A stretch of DNA of 64,000 bases from Inhella proteolytica (GCF_016093275.1 NZ_JAEDAK010000005.1:238702-302701), one strand, 5' to 3'. Counted from the first letter of the stretch, positions 47,693 to 57,000 are shown. Translations and numbers: made by a program. The notes: a model not told the origin generated them from the letters alone.

Positions 47693-48652
47693 TCACAGCT
47701 GCTGACGTGCGCGCCAGAGGGCCTCCGCCAGGCCCCCGATCTCTTGGGCCTGGCATAGGCGCTCAAGCCAATGGGCGGGAATGCCGCCATGCCCCCAGGT
47801 GGCGCCGGCCAGCTGCCCGGTGATGGCCGCAGTGGTGTCCGCGTCGTCGCCCAGATTGGCGGCTGCCAGCACCGCTTCCTCGAAGCACTCGTGGCGCTGG
47901 TAGCACCAAAGTGCCGCTTCAAGGCTGTTGACGACGTAACCATTGCCGACGATCTCGTCGCGCCGCTTGAGGCGATAGCTGCCCTGTGCCAAGCGCTGAA
48001 TCGAAGGACTCTGCAGCTGCAGCGAACCGAGGTCGAGCACCTCCTGCCGGGGGCGACCCTGCAGGGCGCGGCTCAGTGCAACGGCGAAGAGCCGGCAGGC
48101 ATCCAGACACTCGGCGGCACCGTGGGTCGTCTGGGAACTGAGGGCCGCCATGTCCTGCACCTGCGTCTCATCCCCTGCATAGCGCATCGCAACAGGCGCC
48201 AGTCGCATCAAGGAGCCGTTGCCAGCGCTTTGCGGATCGGTTGGCCCAGCCAGTGGCTCGCCAGTCGTCAGGAAGTGGTGGAGCGCGCCTTTTGTTGTGA
48301 TGCCGATGTCGAAGCAGGTTCCAGTGGAGCTCCAGTACCCCCACTCGTACCAATTGGCGTAGCGGGCCATCTGATCCCACACATCCACGCCCCCCTTGGC
48401 AAGCAGGCTTTCGGCTAGGCACAGGGCCATGGAGGTGTCGTCGGTCCACTTGCCGGCGAGCAGGGCGAACGGTCCACCCCCAACCATGTCCGTGACGGGC
48501 ACAAAGCTGCCCCTGGGCATGAACTCCGCCGTGGTGCCCACGGCGTCGCCGCAGGCCAGCCCGAGGAGTGCGCCACGGTAGCGATCCCGTTCAGCCCTTG
48601 CGGCAGCGGGCTGCACGGACGCTTGATGCATTGCTTCAGTCATATTGCTCAT
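47693..48652 (-). CDS. ADP-ribosylglycohydrolase (DraG family)
   Basis: A 319-residue protein with the family metal-binding segments: GLACGDAVGTTAEFMP near the N-terminus, WTDDTSMALCLAESL (the D-D-T-S-M motif), AGNGSLMRLAPVA, and LGDDADTTAAITGQLAGA. These ligate two magnesium ions used to cleave ADP-ribose from proteins or nucleic acids, or ADP-ribosyl derivatives. It overlaps the HAD gene by 17 bp upstream. In the operon it probably removes ADP-ribose from a substrate produced or used together with KptA. The ATG 48652 is preferred; 48643 is an alternative. Confidence 0.9.
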   Translation of the reverse strand: MSNMTEAMHQASVQPAAARAERDRYRGALLGLACGDAVGTTAEFMPRGSFVPVTDMVGGGPFALLAGKWTDDTSMALCLAESLLAKGGVDVWDQMARYANWYEWGYWSSTGTCFDIGITTKGALHHFLTTGEPLAGPTDPQSAGNGSLMRLAPVAMRYAGDETQVQDMAALSSQTTHGAAECLDACRLFAVALSRALQGRPRQEVLDLGSLQLQSPSIQRLAQGSYRLKRRDEIVGNGYVVNSLEAALWCYQRHECFEEAVLAAANLGDDADTTAAITGQLAGATWGHGGIPAHWLERLCQAQEIGGLAEALWRARQQL

Positions 48653-49253
48653 GCCCTTCCTTCATCCACCATGTGGCAAAGGCGGCCAGGTCCTCATGGT
48701 GCGAATGGGCAAGCGAGAGCTCCGGCCCGGTGTTGGGTGAGCCACGCTTCTGGCGGTGAATCAGTGCCGCATGGATGCGCGGCGGTAGACCGCGCAGGTA
48801 GGGTAGGTAGTCGTCCACGAAGGCCAAGGGCATCAAGCGCTCCAGCGCCGCCGCCTTCGGGCTGCGTGAACCGTCGCCGTGACTGGTGGCGATCACGCGC
48901 GCGATCGGGAAGCCCAGCTGTTGAAGGTTGCGCAGCCGGGCGGCTTCGTAGCGCGGATGGATGGCCGAAACGCAGACCAGTTCAAAGCCGGCCGTGTCGA
49001 GCTGCTGGCAGGCGCCGATCGCGCCGGCCATGGCGGGCAAGTGGCTCCAGAAGCTCTCGTCAAAGGCGGCGCGCAGTCGGTCCAGTTGTTCGCCTTCCAG
49101 GCGCTTGACGCCCCATCGGTCCATGGCCCAGTAGGCAGATGGGTCGCGTTCTTCGGGGCGGACGCCGAAGGCGCGCTGCCACGCCTGGGCATAGGCCTGG
49201 TTGTAGTCCAGCAGCACGCCGTCCGCATCCAGCGCGATGCAGCGGCTCTTCAA
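48636..49253 (-). CDS. HAD-superfamily hydrolase (phosphatase-like)
   Basis: A 205-residue protein from TTG 49253, overlapping the KptA stop as TTGA (49250-49253). The HAD motif I is IALDADGVLLDYNQAY (D-x-D), motif II follows as VCVSA (the S), and LAFVDDYLPY is motif IV; a Lys for motif III lies in RSPKAAALER. Phosphatase activity is therefore likely. Directly after KptA, a phosphatase is exactly what would be needed to process phosphorylated ADP-ribose, the product of the KptA reaction. No alternative ATG exists near the start, so TTG is well supported by the coupling. Confidence 0.82.
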   Translation of the reverse strand: MKSRCIALDADGVLLDYNQAYAQAWQRAFGVRPEERDPSAYWAMDRWGVKRLEGEQLDRLRAAFDESFWSHLPAMAGAIGACQQLDTAGFELVCVSAIHPRYEAARLRNLQQLGFPIARVIATSHGDGSRSPKAAALERLMPLAFVDDYLPYLRGLPPRIHAALIHRQKRGSPNTGPELSLAHSHHEDLAAFATWWMKEGHEQYD

Positions 49254-49798
49254 GTCAGTACCTTCAGGAAGCGGGGTGGCACGCTGTCGGTCAACCAGAC
49301 GCCGTTCTCCGACCGGAAGAAGCAATGGCCTTGTGCCTGCATCGACGCGGCATCGACCTCCAGCATCACCAGCTGCCCGTAGCGCCGGCCTACCGCCCCC
49401 GCCACACTCAGGTCGGTACTGAGGTGAACATGGTGGCGGGCGCCCTTGTTGAGGCCGGAACTCAGAATCGAATCCAGGAAGCGGCTCGCCGTACCGTGAA
49501 ACAGCCGGGCTGGCGGTACTTGCGCAACCAGGCCCAGCTCGACTTCGACAGAGTGGCCTTGGTTGGCGCGGATCCGCAGGCCGTCCGCGCTGATCGCAAA
49601 GCGCTGCTTGTCGCTGGTGTCCACGATCTGCTGCAGCAACGCGCGCGTCAGCGCGTGCCCAGCGGCGTTGGCCCGCTCCAGGAGGGTGTCGATGCCAACC
49701 CAGCCGGCCTCGTCGAGGTGCAGGCCAATGAGTTGGGGCTGGTGACGCAGCACCAGGCTGAGGAACTTGCTCAGGCTTGTCAGGGTGTTCTTGCTCAT
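49250..49798 (-). CDS. kptA: RNA 2'-phosphotransferase KptA (Tpt1)
   Basis: A 182-residue protein of the Tpt1/KptA family. Signature segments are SKFLSLVLRHQPQLIGL, LDEAGWVGIDTLL, QRFAISADGLRIRANQGHS and HGTASRF with RHHVHLSTD. The catalytic Arg-His-Arg-Arg set can be placed at R18-H19, R66 and R121. The enzyme moves a 2'-phosphate from RNA to NAD+, releasing nicotinamide and ADP-ribose-1'',2''-cyclic phosphate. In bacteria, which lack the eukaryotic tRNA splicing route, its role is linked to RNA repair. It precedes the HAD gene (4-bp overlap) and follows the NAD kinase gene after 36 bp. Confidence 0.93.
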   Translation of the reverse strand: MSKNTLTSLSKFLSLVLRHQPQLIGLHLDEAGWVGIDTLLERANAAGHALTRALLQQIVDTSDKQRFAISADGLRIRANQGHSVEVELGLVAQVPPARLFHGTASRFLDSILSSGLNKGARHHVHLSTDLSVAGAVGRRYGQLVMLEVDAASMQAQGHCFFRSENGVWLTDSVPPRFLKVLT

Positions 49799-49834
49799 GT
49801 CGTTTGAATTCTTATGAAGCTGGGTTGCGCTTGG

Positions 49835-50752
49835 CTACCGCACCAGACAACCCCGCTGCGCCGCAAGGCCGATCGTCGCCTCCACTCCGGCCGTGAAGCG
49901 CAGGAAGTCGGCCTCCATGCCGTCGGAAAAGATCACGCCCTGCTCGGGCATGCGCGAGCGCAGGCGCAGGGGCTGCTGGGTGCTGACATGGCCGTGCACC
50001 AGGCCCACGGCCGAGCTGCGGCTGGGGAAAGGCTCGCGCACGGCGAAGGTCAGGCGCTCGGCATCCCAGGGTTCGGGTGCGTGGGTCCGGGGCACGGCGG
50101 CCAGGCCGGCCGAGCCGGTCAGCATGCTGCGCAGCCAGCCCGTGCTGCCCAGTCCGGTGGCGACGATCACGCCCGAGGAGGACTGCGCCTCGCGCCGGCC
50201 GTCCCATTCGATCTCGTACAGCGCCGAGCTGTGCGTGCGCGGGCCGATGAAGAGCTCGTTGACGGCGCGCAGGCGCTGGCCGTCCGAGAGCACGGCCTCG
50301 GCCAGGGTGACGGACTGCAGCGGCCGGCGGTCGGCGGCCACCTCAGGCAGCAGGCGGGCCAGGTCGGCGGGCTCGAAGGGCAGCAGCACGCCGTCCCAGC
50401 GCGTCGGTTCGGGGTTGAGCCCGACCAGGGGCTGGCCGTTCAGGTACTTCAGCACATTGGCCACCAGGCCGTCCTGGCCGAGCGTCAGCACGATGTCGTC
50501 GGCGTCGAAGACGAAGTTCGGCAGCAGGCTGCGCTCCAGGGTCTGGCTGCGGCCCCAGCGCTGCAGGGCGGCGCTGCAGATGGCCAGGCTGTGGCTGTAG
50601 GCCTGGTGCTCGCGCAGGTAGTCCTCGAAGTCCGCGCCCAGGTGCTCGACGTAGAAGCGCGCCTGGCCGAGCGTGTGGTGCTGCTGCACCAGCGCTTCGA
50701 GCCGGGTGCGGCGCGTCACCAGCACCAGGCGGCGTTCAGTGCCGCTCGCCAT
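49835..50752 (-). CDS. NAD kinase-like protein
   Basis: A 305-residue protein resembling ATP-NAD kinases. The usual GGDG motif is GQDG (G92-G95), followed by VGLNPEPTRWDG; the conserved NE is N165-E166, and TGLGSTGW (199-206) replaces TGSTAY. These changes may alter phosphoryl donor or substrate use, so activity could be on NAD, NADH or another dinucleotide, or could be lost. Start 50752 overlaps the SPFH gene stop by 17 bp. It lies between SPFH and KptA in the NrtR-linked operon. Confidence 0.8.
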   Translation of the reverse strand: MASGTERRLVLVTRRTRLEALVQQHHTLGQARFYVEHLGADFEDYLREHQAYSHSLAICSAALQRWGRSQTLERSLLPNFVFDADDIVLTLGQDGLVANVLKYLNGQPLVGLNPEPTRWDGVLLPFEPADLARLLPEVAADRRPLQSVTLAEAVLSDGQRLRAVNELFIGPRTHSSALYEIEWDGRREAQSSSGVIVATGLGSTGWLRSMLTGSAGLAAVPRTHAPEPWDAERLTFAVREPFPSRSSAVGLVHGHVSTQQPLRLRSRMPEQGVIFSDGMEADFLRFTAGVEATIGLAAQRGCLVR

Positions 50753-51782
50753 GGCCCTTGCTCGCCGGCGCGGTTCCGCCCAGCAGGCCCTGCAGCAGCT
50801 CGGGCGAGACATTGAGCTGGCCGATGCGCTCGGCCTTCTCGGCCAGGCCGCCGAAGGCCTGGGCGATCAGCTGGCCGGGCTGCATGCCCATGGCGGCCAC
50901 AGCCTGCACCAGCTTCGGGTCGGCCTTCTCCAGCGCCTGCATGACGGCGGCCACGCGGTAGGCCTCGGCCTCGGCCAGGGTGCGGCTGTTCTGCGCCTGG
51001 CCCTGCACCAGCTCCTGGCGGTGGGCTTCCAGCGCCACGTCCGCGTCCATCTGCTCGGCGCGCAGCTCGTTTTCCTTGCGCATCTGCAGGGCCTTGGCTT
51101 CCAGCTGGGCCTCGCGGATCTGGCGGCGCTTGTTCTCCACGGCGATGTCGGTGTCCAGCTCGTTCTGGCGGATGGCGCGCTCGTTCTGCACCGCGGACAT
51201 GCGGCGCAGGTAGATGGCCTCGTCGGCGGCCCGGAGGTTCTGCTCGCGCGCCTCGGCCTCCAGCGCGCGGGCGATATCCGGCGTGGGCTTCACGGCCAGG
51301 ATGGCCACGCCCAGGATCTCCAGGCCCAGGGCCTGGATCTCCGCCTGCTGGGCCAGCTCCTGCTGCACGCGACGGGCAATCGGCGCCGCGCTGCACAGCG
51401 CCTGCTTCAGCGCCAAGGCCTGCACGGCCTGCTGCACGATCACCTCGGCCTGCATCAGCACCCGGTCGCCCAGGCGCTGCGGGTCTTCGGAGGCGTGGCC
51501 CGTGCCGTCGGCCGTGAGCGAGAAGTCCATCAGGCGGCAAGCCTGGGCCGGCTGGGCGATGCGGTAGCTGATCTGGCCCTGCACGGTGACGGCCTGGAAG
51601 TCCGCCGTCACCAGCTCCAGCATGAAGGGGCGGTCCTGGCTGCCGACGGGTACGGCCACCAGGGTGCTGGTGGGCGCGTAATAGAAGAAGGACTGTCCGG
51701 CACCCTCGCGCACCAGGCGGCCGGCGCGGAACTGCATCAGGTGGACGGTGGGTTGTGCGCGGATGAATCGAATGCCCAGCAT
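50736..51782 (-). CDS. SPFH/band-7 domain protein
   Basis: A 348-residue protein without an evident N-terminal transmembrane helix. The SPFH-like beta domain (about 1-160) has VAVPVGSQDRPFMLELVTAD and VTVQGQISYRIAQP; a long coiled coil (about 160-270) rich in Glu, Ala, Arg and Gln follows, ending near NVSPELLQGLLGG. Such proteins form oligomeric scaffolds. AAGGA sits eight bases before the ATG (51789-51793). It heads a six-gene operon, opposite NrtR, and may hold the enzymes together or place them at a membrane; this is inference. Confidence 0.85.
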   Translation of the reverse strand: MLGIRFIRAQPTVHLMQFRAGRLVREGAGQSFFYYAPTSTLVAVPVGSQDRPFMLELVTADFQAVTVQGQISYRIAQPAQACRLMDFSLTADGTGHASEDPQRLGDRVLMQAEVIVQQAVQALALKQALCSAAPIARRVQQELAQQAEIQALGLEILGVAILAVKPTPDIARALEAEAREQNLRAADEAIYLRRMSAVQNERAIRQNELDTDIAVENKRRQIREAQLEAKALQMRKENELRAEQMDADVALEAHRQELVQGQAQNSRTLAEAEAYRVAAVMQALEKADPKLVQAVAAMGMQPGQLIAQAFGGLAEKAERIGQLNVSPELLQGLLGGTAPASKGHGERH

Positions 51783-51797
51783 GGGGTTTCCTTATGA

Positions 51798-51812
51798 GTT
51801 GTTCTGTACAAC
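51798..51812. promoter_or_regulatory. Candidate NrtR operator, copy 1
   Basis: GTTGTTCTGTACAAC has 5-bp inverted arms (GTTGT/ACAAC). It lies 16 bp upstream of the SPFH start. Twelve of its 15 bases match copy 2 read on the opposite strand. Its position between the divergent regulator and operon suits NrtR binding. Confidence 0.55.
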
Positions 51813-51821
51813 CTTCAATAA

Positions 51822-51836
51822 GTTGCACAATACAAC
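51822..51836. promoter_or_regulatory. Candidate NrtR operator, copy 2
   Basis: GTTGCACAATACAAC, or GTTGTATTGTGCAAC on the minus strand, is a near-palindrome 24 bp from copy 1 (start to start). It lies 32 bp before the NrtR start, so binding could repress both directions. Confidence 0.55.
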
Positions 51837-51867
51837 CCAACTCTTCAAGCGTCAAGCCTTCGATCCC

Positions 51868-52602
51868 ATGGTCAGCAAACCCCGCATGGAGTTCCCGCGC
51901 CCTTTCACCACGGTGGATGTGGTGATCTTTTCGGTCATCGACGAGCAGCTGCAGGTGCTGCTGGTGCAGCGGCCGAAGGGAGGCGAAGAGCCCTTTCCGG
52001 GCCGCTGGGCCTTGCCCGGGGGTTTTGTGAACGTGGCGCTGGACGCCGACCTGGAGGCCTGCGCGCGCCGCAAGCTGCGCGAGAAGACCGGCGTGGAAAG
52101 CCCCTATCTGGAGCAGCTGGGCAGCTGGGGCGGCGCGGCGCGCGACCCGCGCGGCTGGTCGGCCACGCATGTGTACTTTGCGCTGATCGCCGGCGCGCAG
52201 CTGACGCTGACCAAGGGAGCCAACGCGGCCGATGTGGCCTGGTTCGAGGTCGATGCGCTGCTGGCCAAGCCGCGCATGGCTTTCGACCACGCGGAGATCC
52301 TGCTCGCCGCGGTGGAGCGCCTGCGCGCCAAGGTGGAGTACACCTCACTGCCGGCCTTCCTCTTGCCCGAGCCCTTCACGCTGCCGCAGCTGCAGCGCGT
52401 GTACGAGATCGTGCTGGGCCGCCCGGTGGACAAGAGCGGCTTTCGCACACGCATGCTGGCCGCGCAGTTCCTCGAAGAGGCCGGCGCGGTGGAAGGGGAT
52501 TCGCGCCGCCCGGCGATGGGCTATCGCCTGCGCGACCGCGACAGCGCGGTGGTGTTTCCGCGCACCTTCAGCCCGCGCGGCTCGCCCTTAGGTGGACGCT
52601 GA
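51868..52602 (+). CDS. nrtR: NrtR-type Nudix transcriptional regulator
   Basis: A 244-residue protein with an N-terminal Nudix domain (about 1-145) and a C-terminal winged helix (about 160-244) typified by LPAFLLPEPFTLPQLQRVYE and RPVDKSGFRTRML. The Nudix box reads GGFVNVALDADLEACARRKL then REKTGV, lacking the catalytic glutamates, as in NrtR proteins that sense ADP-ribose rather than hydrolyse it. NrtR represses NAD metabolism genes until ADP-ribose binds. The ATG at 51868 is used because upstream in-frame codons cross the operator sites; no clear RBS is seen. It is divergent from an operon rich in NAD+ and ADP-ribose enzymes, which fits this role well. Confidence 0.85.
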   Translation: MVSKPRMEFPRPFTTVDVVIFSVIDEQLQVLLVQRPKGGEEPFPGRWALPGGFVNVALDADLEACARRKLREKTGVESPYLEQLGSWGGAARDPRGWSATHVYFALIAGAQLTLTKGANAADVAWFEVDALLAKPRMAFDHAEILLAAVERLRAKVEYTSLPAFLLPEPFTLPQLQRVYEIVLGRPVDKSGFRTRMLAAQFLEEAGAVEGDSRRPAMGYRLRDRDSAVVFPRTFSPRGSPLGGR

Positions 52603-52646
52603 GCGCCGGCCCCCGCACGCACACTGACCCTGTCAGGCGCTGCGGT

Positions 52647-53921
52647 TCAGGTCCCGCCCTCGGTGTTGAAGAAATAGGTCGTTCTTCGGCGCGGCGACAG
52701 GTAGTCGAAGACATCGGCGGGCAGATCGGCCGGCTTCACGGTAGTGGCCACGGAGACCTCAGGCTCCTCTTCCAGGTTGACCACGATGGCGCCATCCTTG
52801 GGGATGGCGGGGTCGTACACCAGCACGGTGGGCTTCAGGGGCCGGCTGCTGTTGACGGAGAGCACCATGCCGAGCGTGCCGTTGCTCAGGTTGACGACGG
52901 TGCCCGGCGGGTAGATGCCCACGCTGCGCACAAAGGTGGTCAGAACCAGGTTGTCGAACTGCGCGCGGCGCTGCCCGTAGATGACGGACATGGCCTCATG
53001 CGGTGTCAGCGCGCGCCGCGGGTCAAGCGGATTGACCAGGTTGTCATAGGCGTTCACCAGGGCCACCACGCGGACGAGCAGCCCAAGCTGCGTGCCGCTC
53101 AAGCGCTTGGGGTAGCCCGAGCCGTCTGAGCACTCGTGGTGCTGCTCGATGATCGCCCGCACCTCGGGGCCAACGCCCATGGCCTGCGCGATGGCGACGC
53201 CTTTTTCGCAGTGCATTTGATACACGACCGCTTCGGCCGCCGTCAGCGGGGTGCTCTTGCGCACCACGCGCTCGGGCAAGTCGGCCTTGCCGATGTCGTG
53301 CAGCAGGGCGCCCAGCCCCAGCACCTGCATCGCTGCGGGCGGGGCCTTGAGCTCGCGCGCCAGCACCATCGACAAGATGGCGACGTTCAAGGAGTGGTGG
53401 TAGACGTCCTCCCCGCCGACCTTGTCGGCCATCAGCTGGATGGCCACGTCGGCATCGACCAGCATGGACGCCGCCAGACCGGAGATCAGGCCCGAGGCCT
53501 CCGCGTACGCCTCCTTGGGCTTGGCAAACAGGTTTTGCGTGATGGACTTCACCGCGCGGCCGCTCGACAGCAGTTCACGCTCGCACTGAGCCACCTTGGC
53601 ATGGTGAGCGGCCATGCGCTCCAGCCGCTCCCGCTTGAGCTTGAGGGCCGGGTCATCGGCCAACGCCATGGCGGGCGGCGCTGCGGGCTCGGCCGTGCGC
53701 GGCGGCAACGCGAGCGGTGCGCAATCGCTCTTCGAAGCGGAATACCGGATTCGCTCCAGCCCAAGTGACTGCAGCGTCGCGATCTGCCCCAGGTCCTTGA
53801 TCTTGAAGCTGGAGAACGTGAAGGGGTGCGCAGACCAGGGCAGATCCAGGTGCACGTACAGACCGATGCAGAGTTGCTCGGGCGCAATCTCTTGGGTGGT
53901 CACGGAGGCTTGCTGCGTCAT
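52647..53921 (-). CDS. HD-GYP domain protein with DUF3391 N-terminus
   Basis: A 424-residue protein. The N-terminal DUF3391-like region (about 1-140) contains IAPEQLCIGLYVHLDLPW, WSAHPFTFSSFKI and a coiled helical stretch. The HD-GYP core (about 165-350) has GLGALLHDIGKADLP (HD pair) and EQHHECSDGSGYPKRL (GYP). It should hydrolyse c-di-GMP. A further 75-residue C-terminal extension is beta-rich (GMVLSVNSSRPLKPTVLVYD). It is divergent from the hybrid kinase gene and could be controlled by it. Confidence 0.9.
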   Translation of the reverse strand: MTQQASVTTQEIAPEQLCIGLYVHLDLPWSAHPFTFSSFKIKDLGQIATLQSLGLERIRYSASKSDCAPLALPPRTAEPAAPPAMALADDPALKLKRERLERMAAHHAKVAQCERELLSSGRAVKSITQNLFAKPKEAYAEASGLISGLAASMLVDADVAIQLMADKVGGEDVYHHSLNVAILSMVLARELKAPPAAMQVLGLGALLHDIGKADLPERVVRKSTPLTAAEAVVYQMHCEKGVAIAQAMGVGPEVRAIIEQHHECSDGSGYPKRLSGTQLGLLVRVVALVNAYDNLVNPLDPRRALTPHEAMSVIYGQRRAQFDNLVLTTFVRSVGIYPPGTVVNLSNGTLGMVLSVNSSRPLKPTVLVYDPAIPKDGAIVVNLEEEPEVSVATTVKPADLPADVFDYLSPRRRTTYFFNTEGGT

Positions 53922-54029
53922 GGCGCCCTAGGATAGTTGCAGCCCGGTGGGCAAGCCGCCCGTCCTTGTTGCTGACGCGCACGCTGCGCGCTGCCGGCCC
54001 CCTTGAATTTCGTCTGCCGAGGAGCCCCA

Positions 54030-57000
54030 TTGCTCAAAAAGCTTCTCCTGAGCCGCCGCAAGAGCCTGCCGCTGATCGCCCTGCTGTTGGGCCTGGTGTT
54101 GGCGCTGGGCATCACCCTGTGGCTGCGCAGCCAGATCCTGCGCGAAGAGCGACAGGAGTTCGAGCGGCTCGCCGACCTCGTCTCCCGCAACTACGCACAG
54201 AAGCTCGACACGCCGGTGCGGGGGCTGCGCGGCATTGCGGCCGGCATGTCGGTGCAGGGCGGCAGCTTCACGCGGGCGCAGCTGCGCACCTGGATGGAGG
54301 CCCGGCGCCTGGACGAGGAGTTCCCGGGCGTGCGCGGGCTGGGGTTGATCGAACGGGTGGAGCGGGCCGCGCTGCCCGCGTTTGAAGCCGCCGAGCGTGA
54401 GGCGGGCTGGCCAACGTTTCGCGTCAAGCAGTTGAACGGCCGCGCACCGGACCCGCACTACGTCATCAAGACGGTCGAACCCACCGAGCGCAACCTGGCC
54501 GCGGTCGGCCTGGACGTCGGCAGCGAACCCCGGCGCCGCGCGGGCATCGAGGCCGCCATCGACAGCGGCGAGCCCCGCCTGTCCGCCCCCATCGAGCTGG
54601 TGCAGGACCAGGCCAAGACGCCGGGCTTCCTGCTCTTCCTGCCCGCCTACCGCTACGGCATGCCGGCGGGCTCCGTGGACGAGCGGCGCCGGGCCTTGCT
54701 GGCCGTGCCCTATGCCCCGCTGGTGGCCAAGGAACTCTTTGCGGAGGTGGCCTCCCTGGCCGGCAACCGCTTGTCACTGGAGCTGCGCGGTGCCACGCAG
54801 GGCGACCTGGTGCACCGGGTGGGCGCGCCGGCGCAAGCCGGCCGCATGAACCAGACGCGGCAATTCACCTCGCTGGGCCAGACCTTTGAGCTGCGCCTGT
54901 CCAGCACGCCGGAGTTGGACCATGCCTTCTCCCTGCTACCCGCGCACCTGGCCGGAGGGCTGCTCCTGCTCACATCGATCGCCCTGGCGCTGTGGATCCG
55001 CCAGCAGATCGGGACCCTGCAGGCCACCGAGGACAAAGTCTCGGCCCTGACCCGGGAGCTGGACCGCCTGGCCGCGGTGGCACGGCGCACGTCGAACGCC
55101 GTCATCATCACCGACCCGGCGCGGCGCATTGAGTGGGTCAACGAGGGCTTTGAACGCATCACCGGCTACACGGCGGCCGAGGCCATCGGCCGAACCCCTG
55201 GCGAGCTGCTGCAGTTTGAGGGCACCAGCCAGCAGGAACTGCAGCGCCTGCGCGAGGCCCTGAACGCTGGCAAGCCCTTCCGGGGCGAACTGCTGAACCG
55301 CGGCAAGAACGGCCATGAGTACTGGATCGAGCTCGAGATCCAGGCCCTGCGGGACCGCGCGGGGCAGCTGAGCGCCTTCCTGGCCGTCGAGAGCGACATC
55401 ACCGAGCGCAAGCAGCAGCAGGTGGCCCTGAACGATCTCTTCCAGCGCCTGCAGCTGACGGCCGAGGCGGGTGGGATCGGGCTGTGGTCGATGGACCTCG
55501 GCTCGCACCGCATGGAGTGGGACAGCTCCATGGAGGCCCACTTCGGCCGAATGCCGCCCGGCCGCAGCCCGAACTGGGTGTGGCGCCACCATGTGTCGCG
55601 TGCGCAGCGGCGCGCGGTGGCGGTGCGTTTGATGCAAGCGCTGATCACCGGCGACGCCTTCGAGTTCGAACTGGAATTGCACACCCTGGACCAGGCGCAC
55701 AAAGTCCTGCAGCTCAAGGGCCGGCGCGTCAGCCGCAAGAACACGGGGGCCACGCTGCTGCTCGGGGTCTGCATCGATGTGAGCGCGCAGCGTCGCGCCG
55801 AGCAGGCGCTGCGGGCCAACCGCGCCTTTCTGGACCGGACCGAGCGCGTCGGCGGCGTGGGCGGCTGGGAGCTGGATCTGGTCAACCACACCCTGGTGCT
55901 GGACGACCAGGCCTGCCTGCTGCATGGCCTGCCGCCGGGCCACACGGCCGCGCTGCGTGAGGTCTTGCGCCTCTACCCACCGCAGGCGCGTCGGCAACTG
56001 CGCCAGGCGCTGCGGCAAGCACAAAGCAGCGGCGAGAACTTTGACTTCGTGCTCCAGGCGGGTAGGGCCGGCAGCGGCCCGCTGCAGTGGTTCCGCCTGG
56101 TTGGCGAGGTGGAGTTCGAGCACTTCCTGCCGGTCCGTCTCGCGGGGGCGGTGCAGGACGTCACCCAGCGCGAGGAGATGACGGCCGCGCTGGAGCAAAG
56201 CCGCAACCTGCTGGACAGCGTGATCGCCAGCCTGCCCTCCGGCCTGAGCGTGTTCGACGAACAAGAGCGCCTGGTGCTCGCCAACCCCCTGCTGGGCCAG
56301 TTGCTGCAGCTGCCGGCCGAACTGTGCCGGCCGGGCCAGACCCGCGTGGAGGACATGCTGCGCTACTTCGCGCAGCGTGGGGACTACGGACCGGGCGCCC
56401 TGGACGAACTGATGGAAGCACGCCGCAGGTCCATCTATGACCCCCAGGCGCCCGACATCTTCATGCGCCAGGTCCCCCACGGCGCCACCCTGGAGGCACG
56501 CCGTGCCACGCTGATCGGCGGCGGCGTGGTCACCACCTACACCGATGTGACGGCGCGGCTGCAGGCCGAAGCCCTGGCGCGGCGCGCCGGCGAACTGACG
56601 CGCAAAGCCCTGGAGCTCACCGGCACCGCCTTGGCCATCTTTGATGGCGAGCAGCAGCTCATCGAAGCCAGTGCGAGCTTCTCCGCCCTGACGGGCGTGC
56701 CCCCCGAACAGGTCCAGGCGGGCACCTCGATGCGCGCCCTCATCCGGGCCATGCTGCAGGCCGAGGAACCGCAGCGCGATGCCGTGACGCTCAAGCGCTT
56801 GAGCGACGAACTGATGGACCAGCTGGGCACCGAGCGCGAGCACCGCAGCCCCGAGGGCCGCGTGCTGCATGTGGTGGACGGCCTGGCCGGCGACGACTAC
56901 TTCGTGAGCTTCGTCGTCGACGTGACGCCGCTGGCGCAGGCCCGCGCGCAGGCCGAGTCCGCCTCGCAGGCCAAGAGCGCCTTCGTGGCCAACGTCAGCC

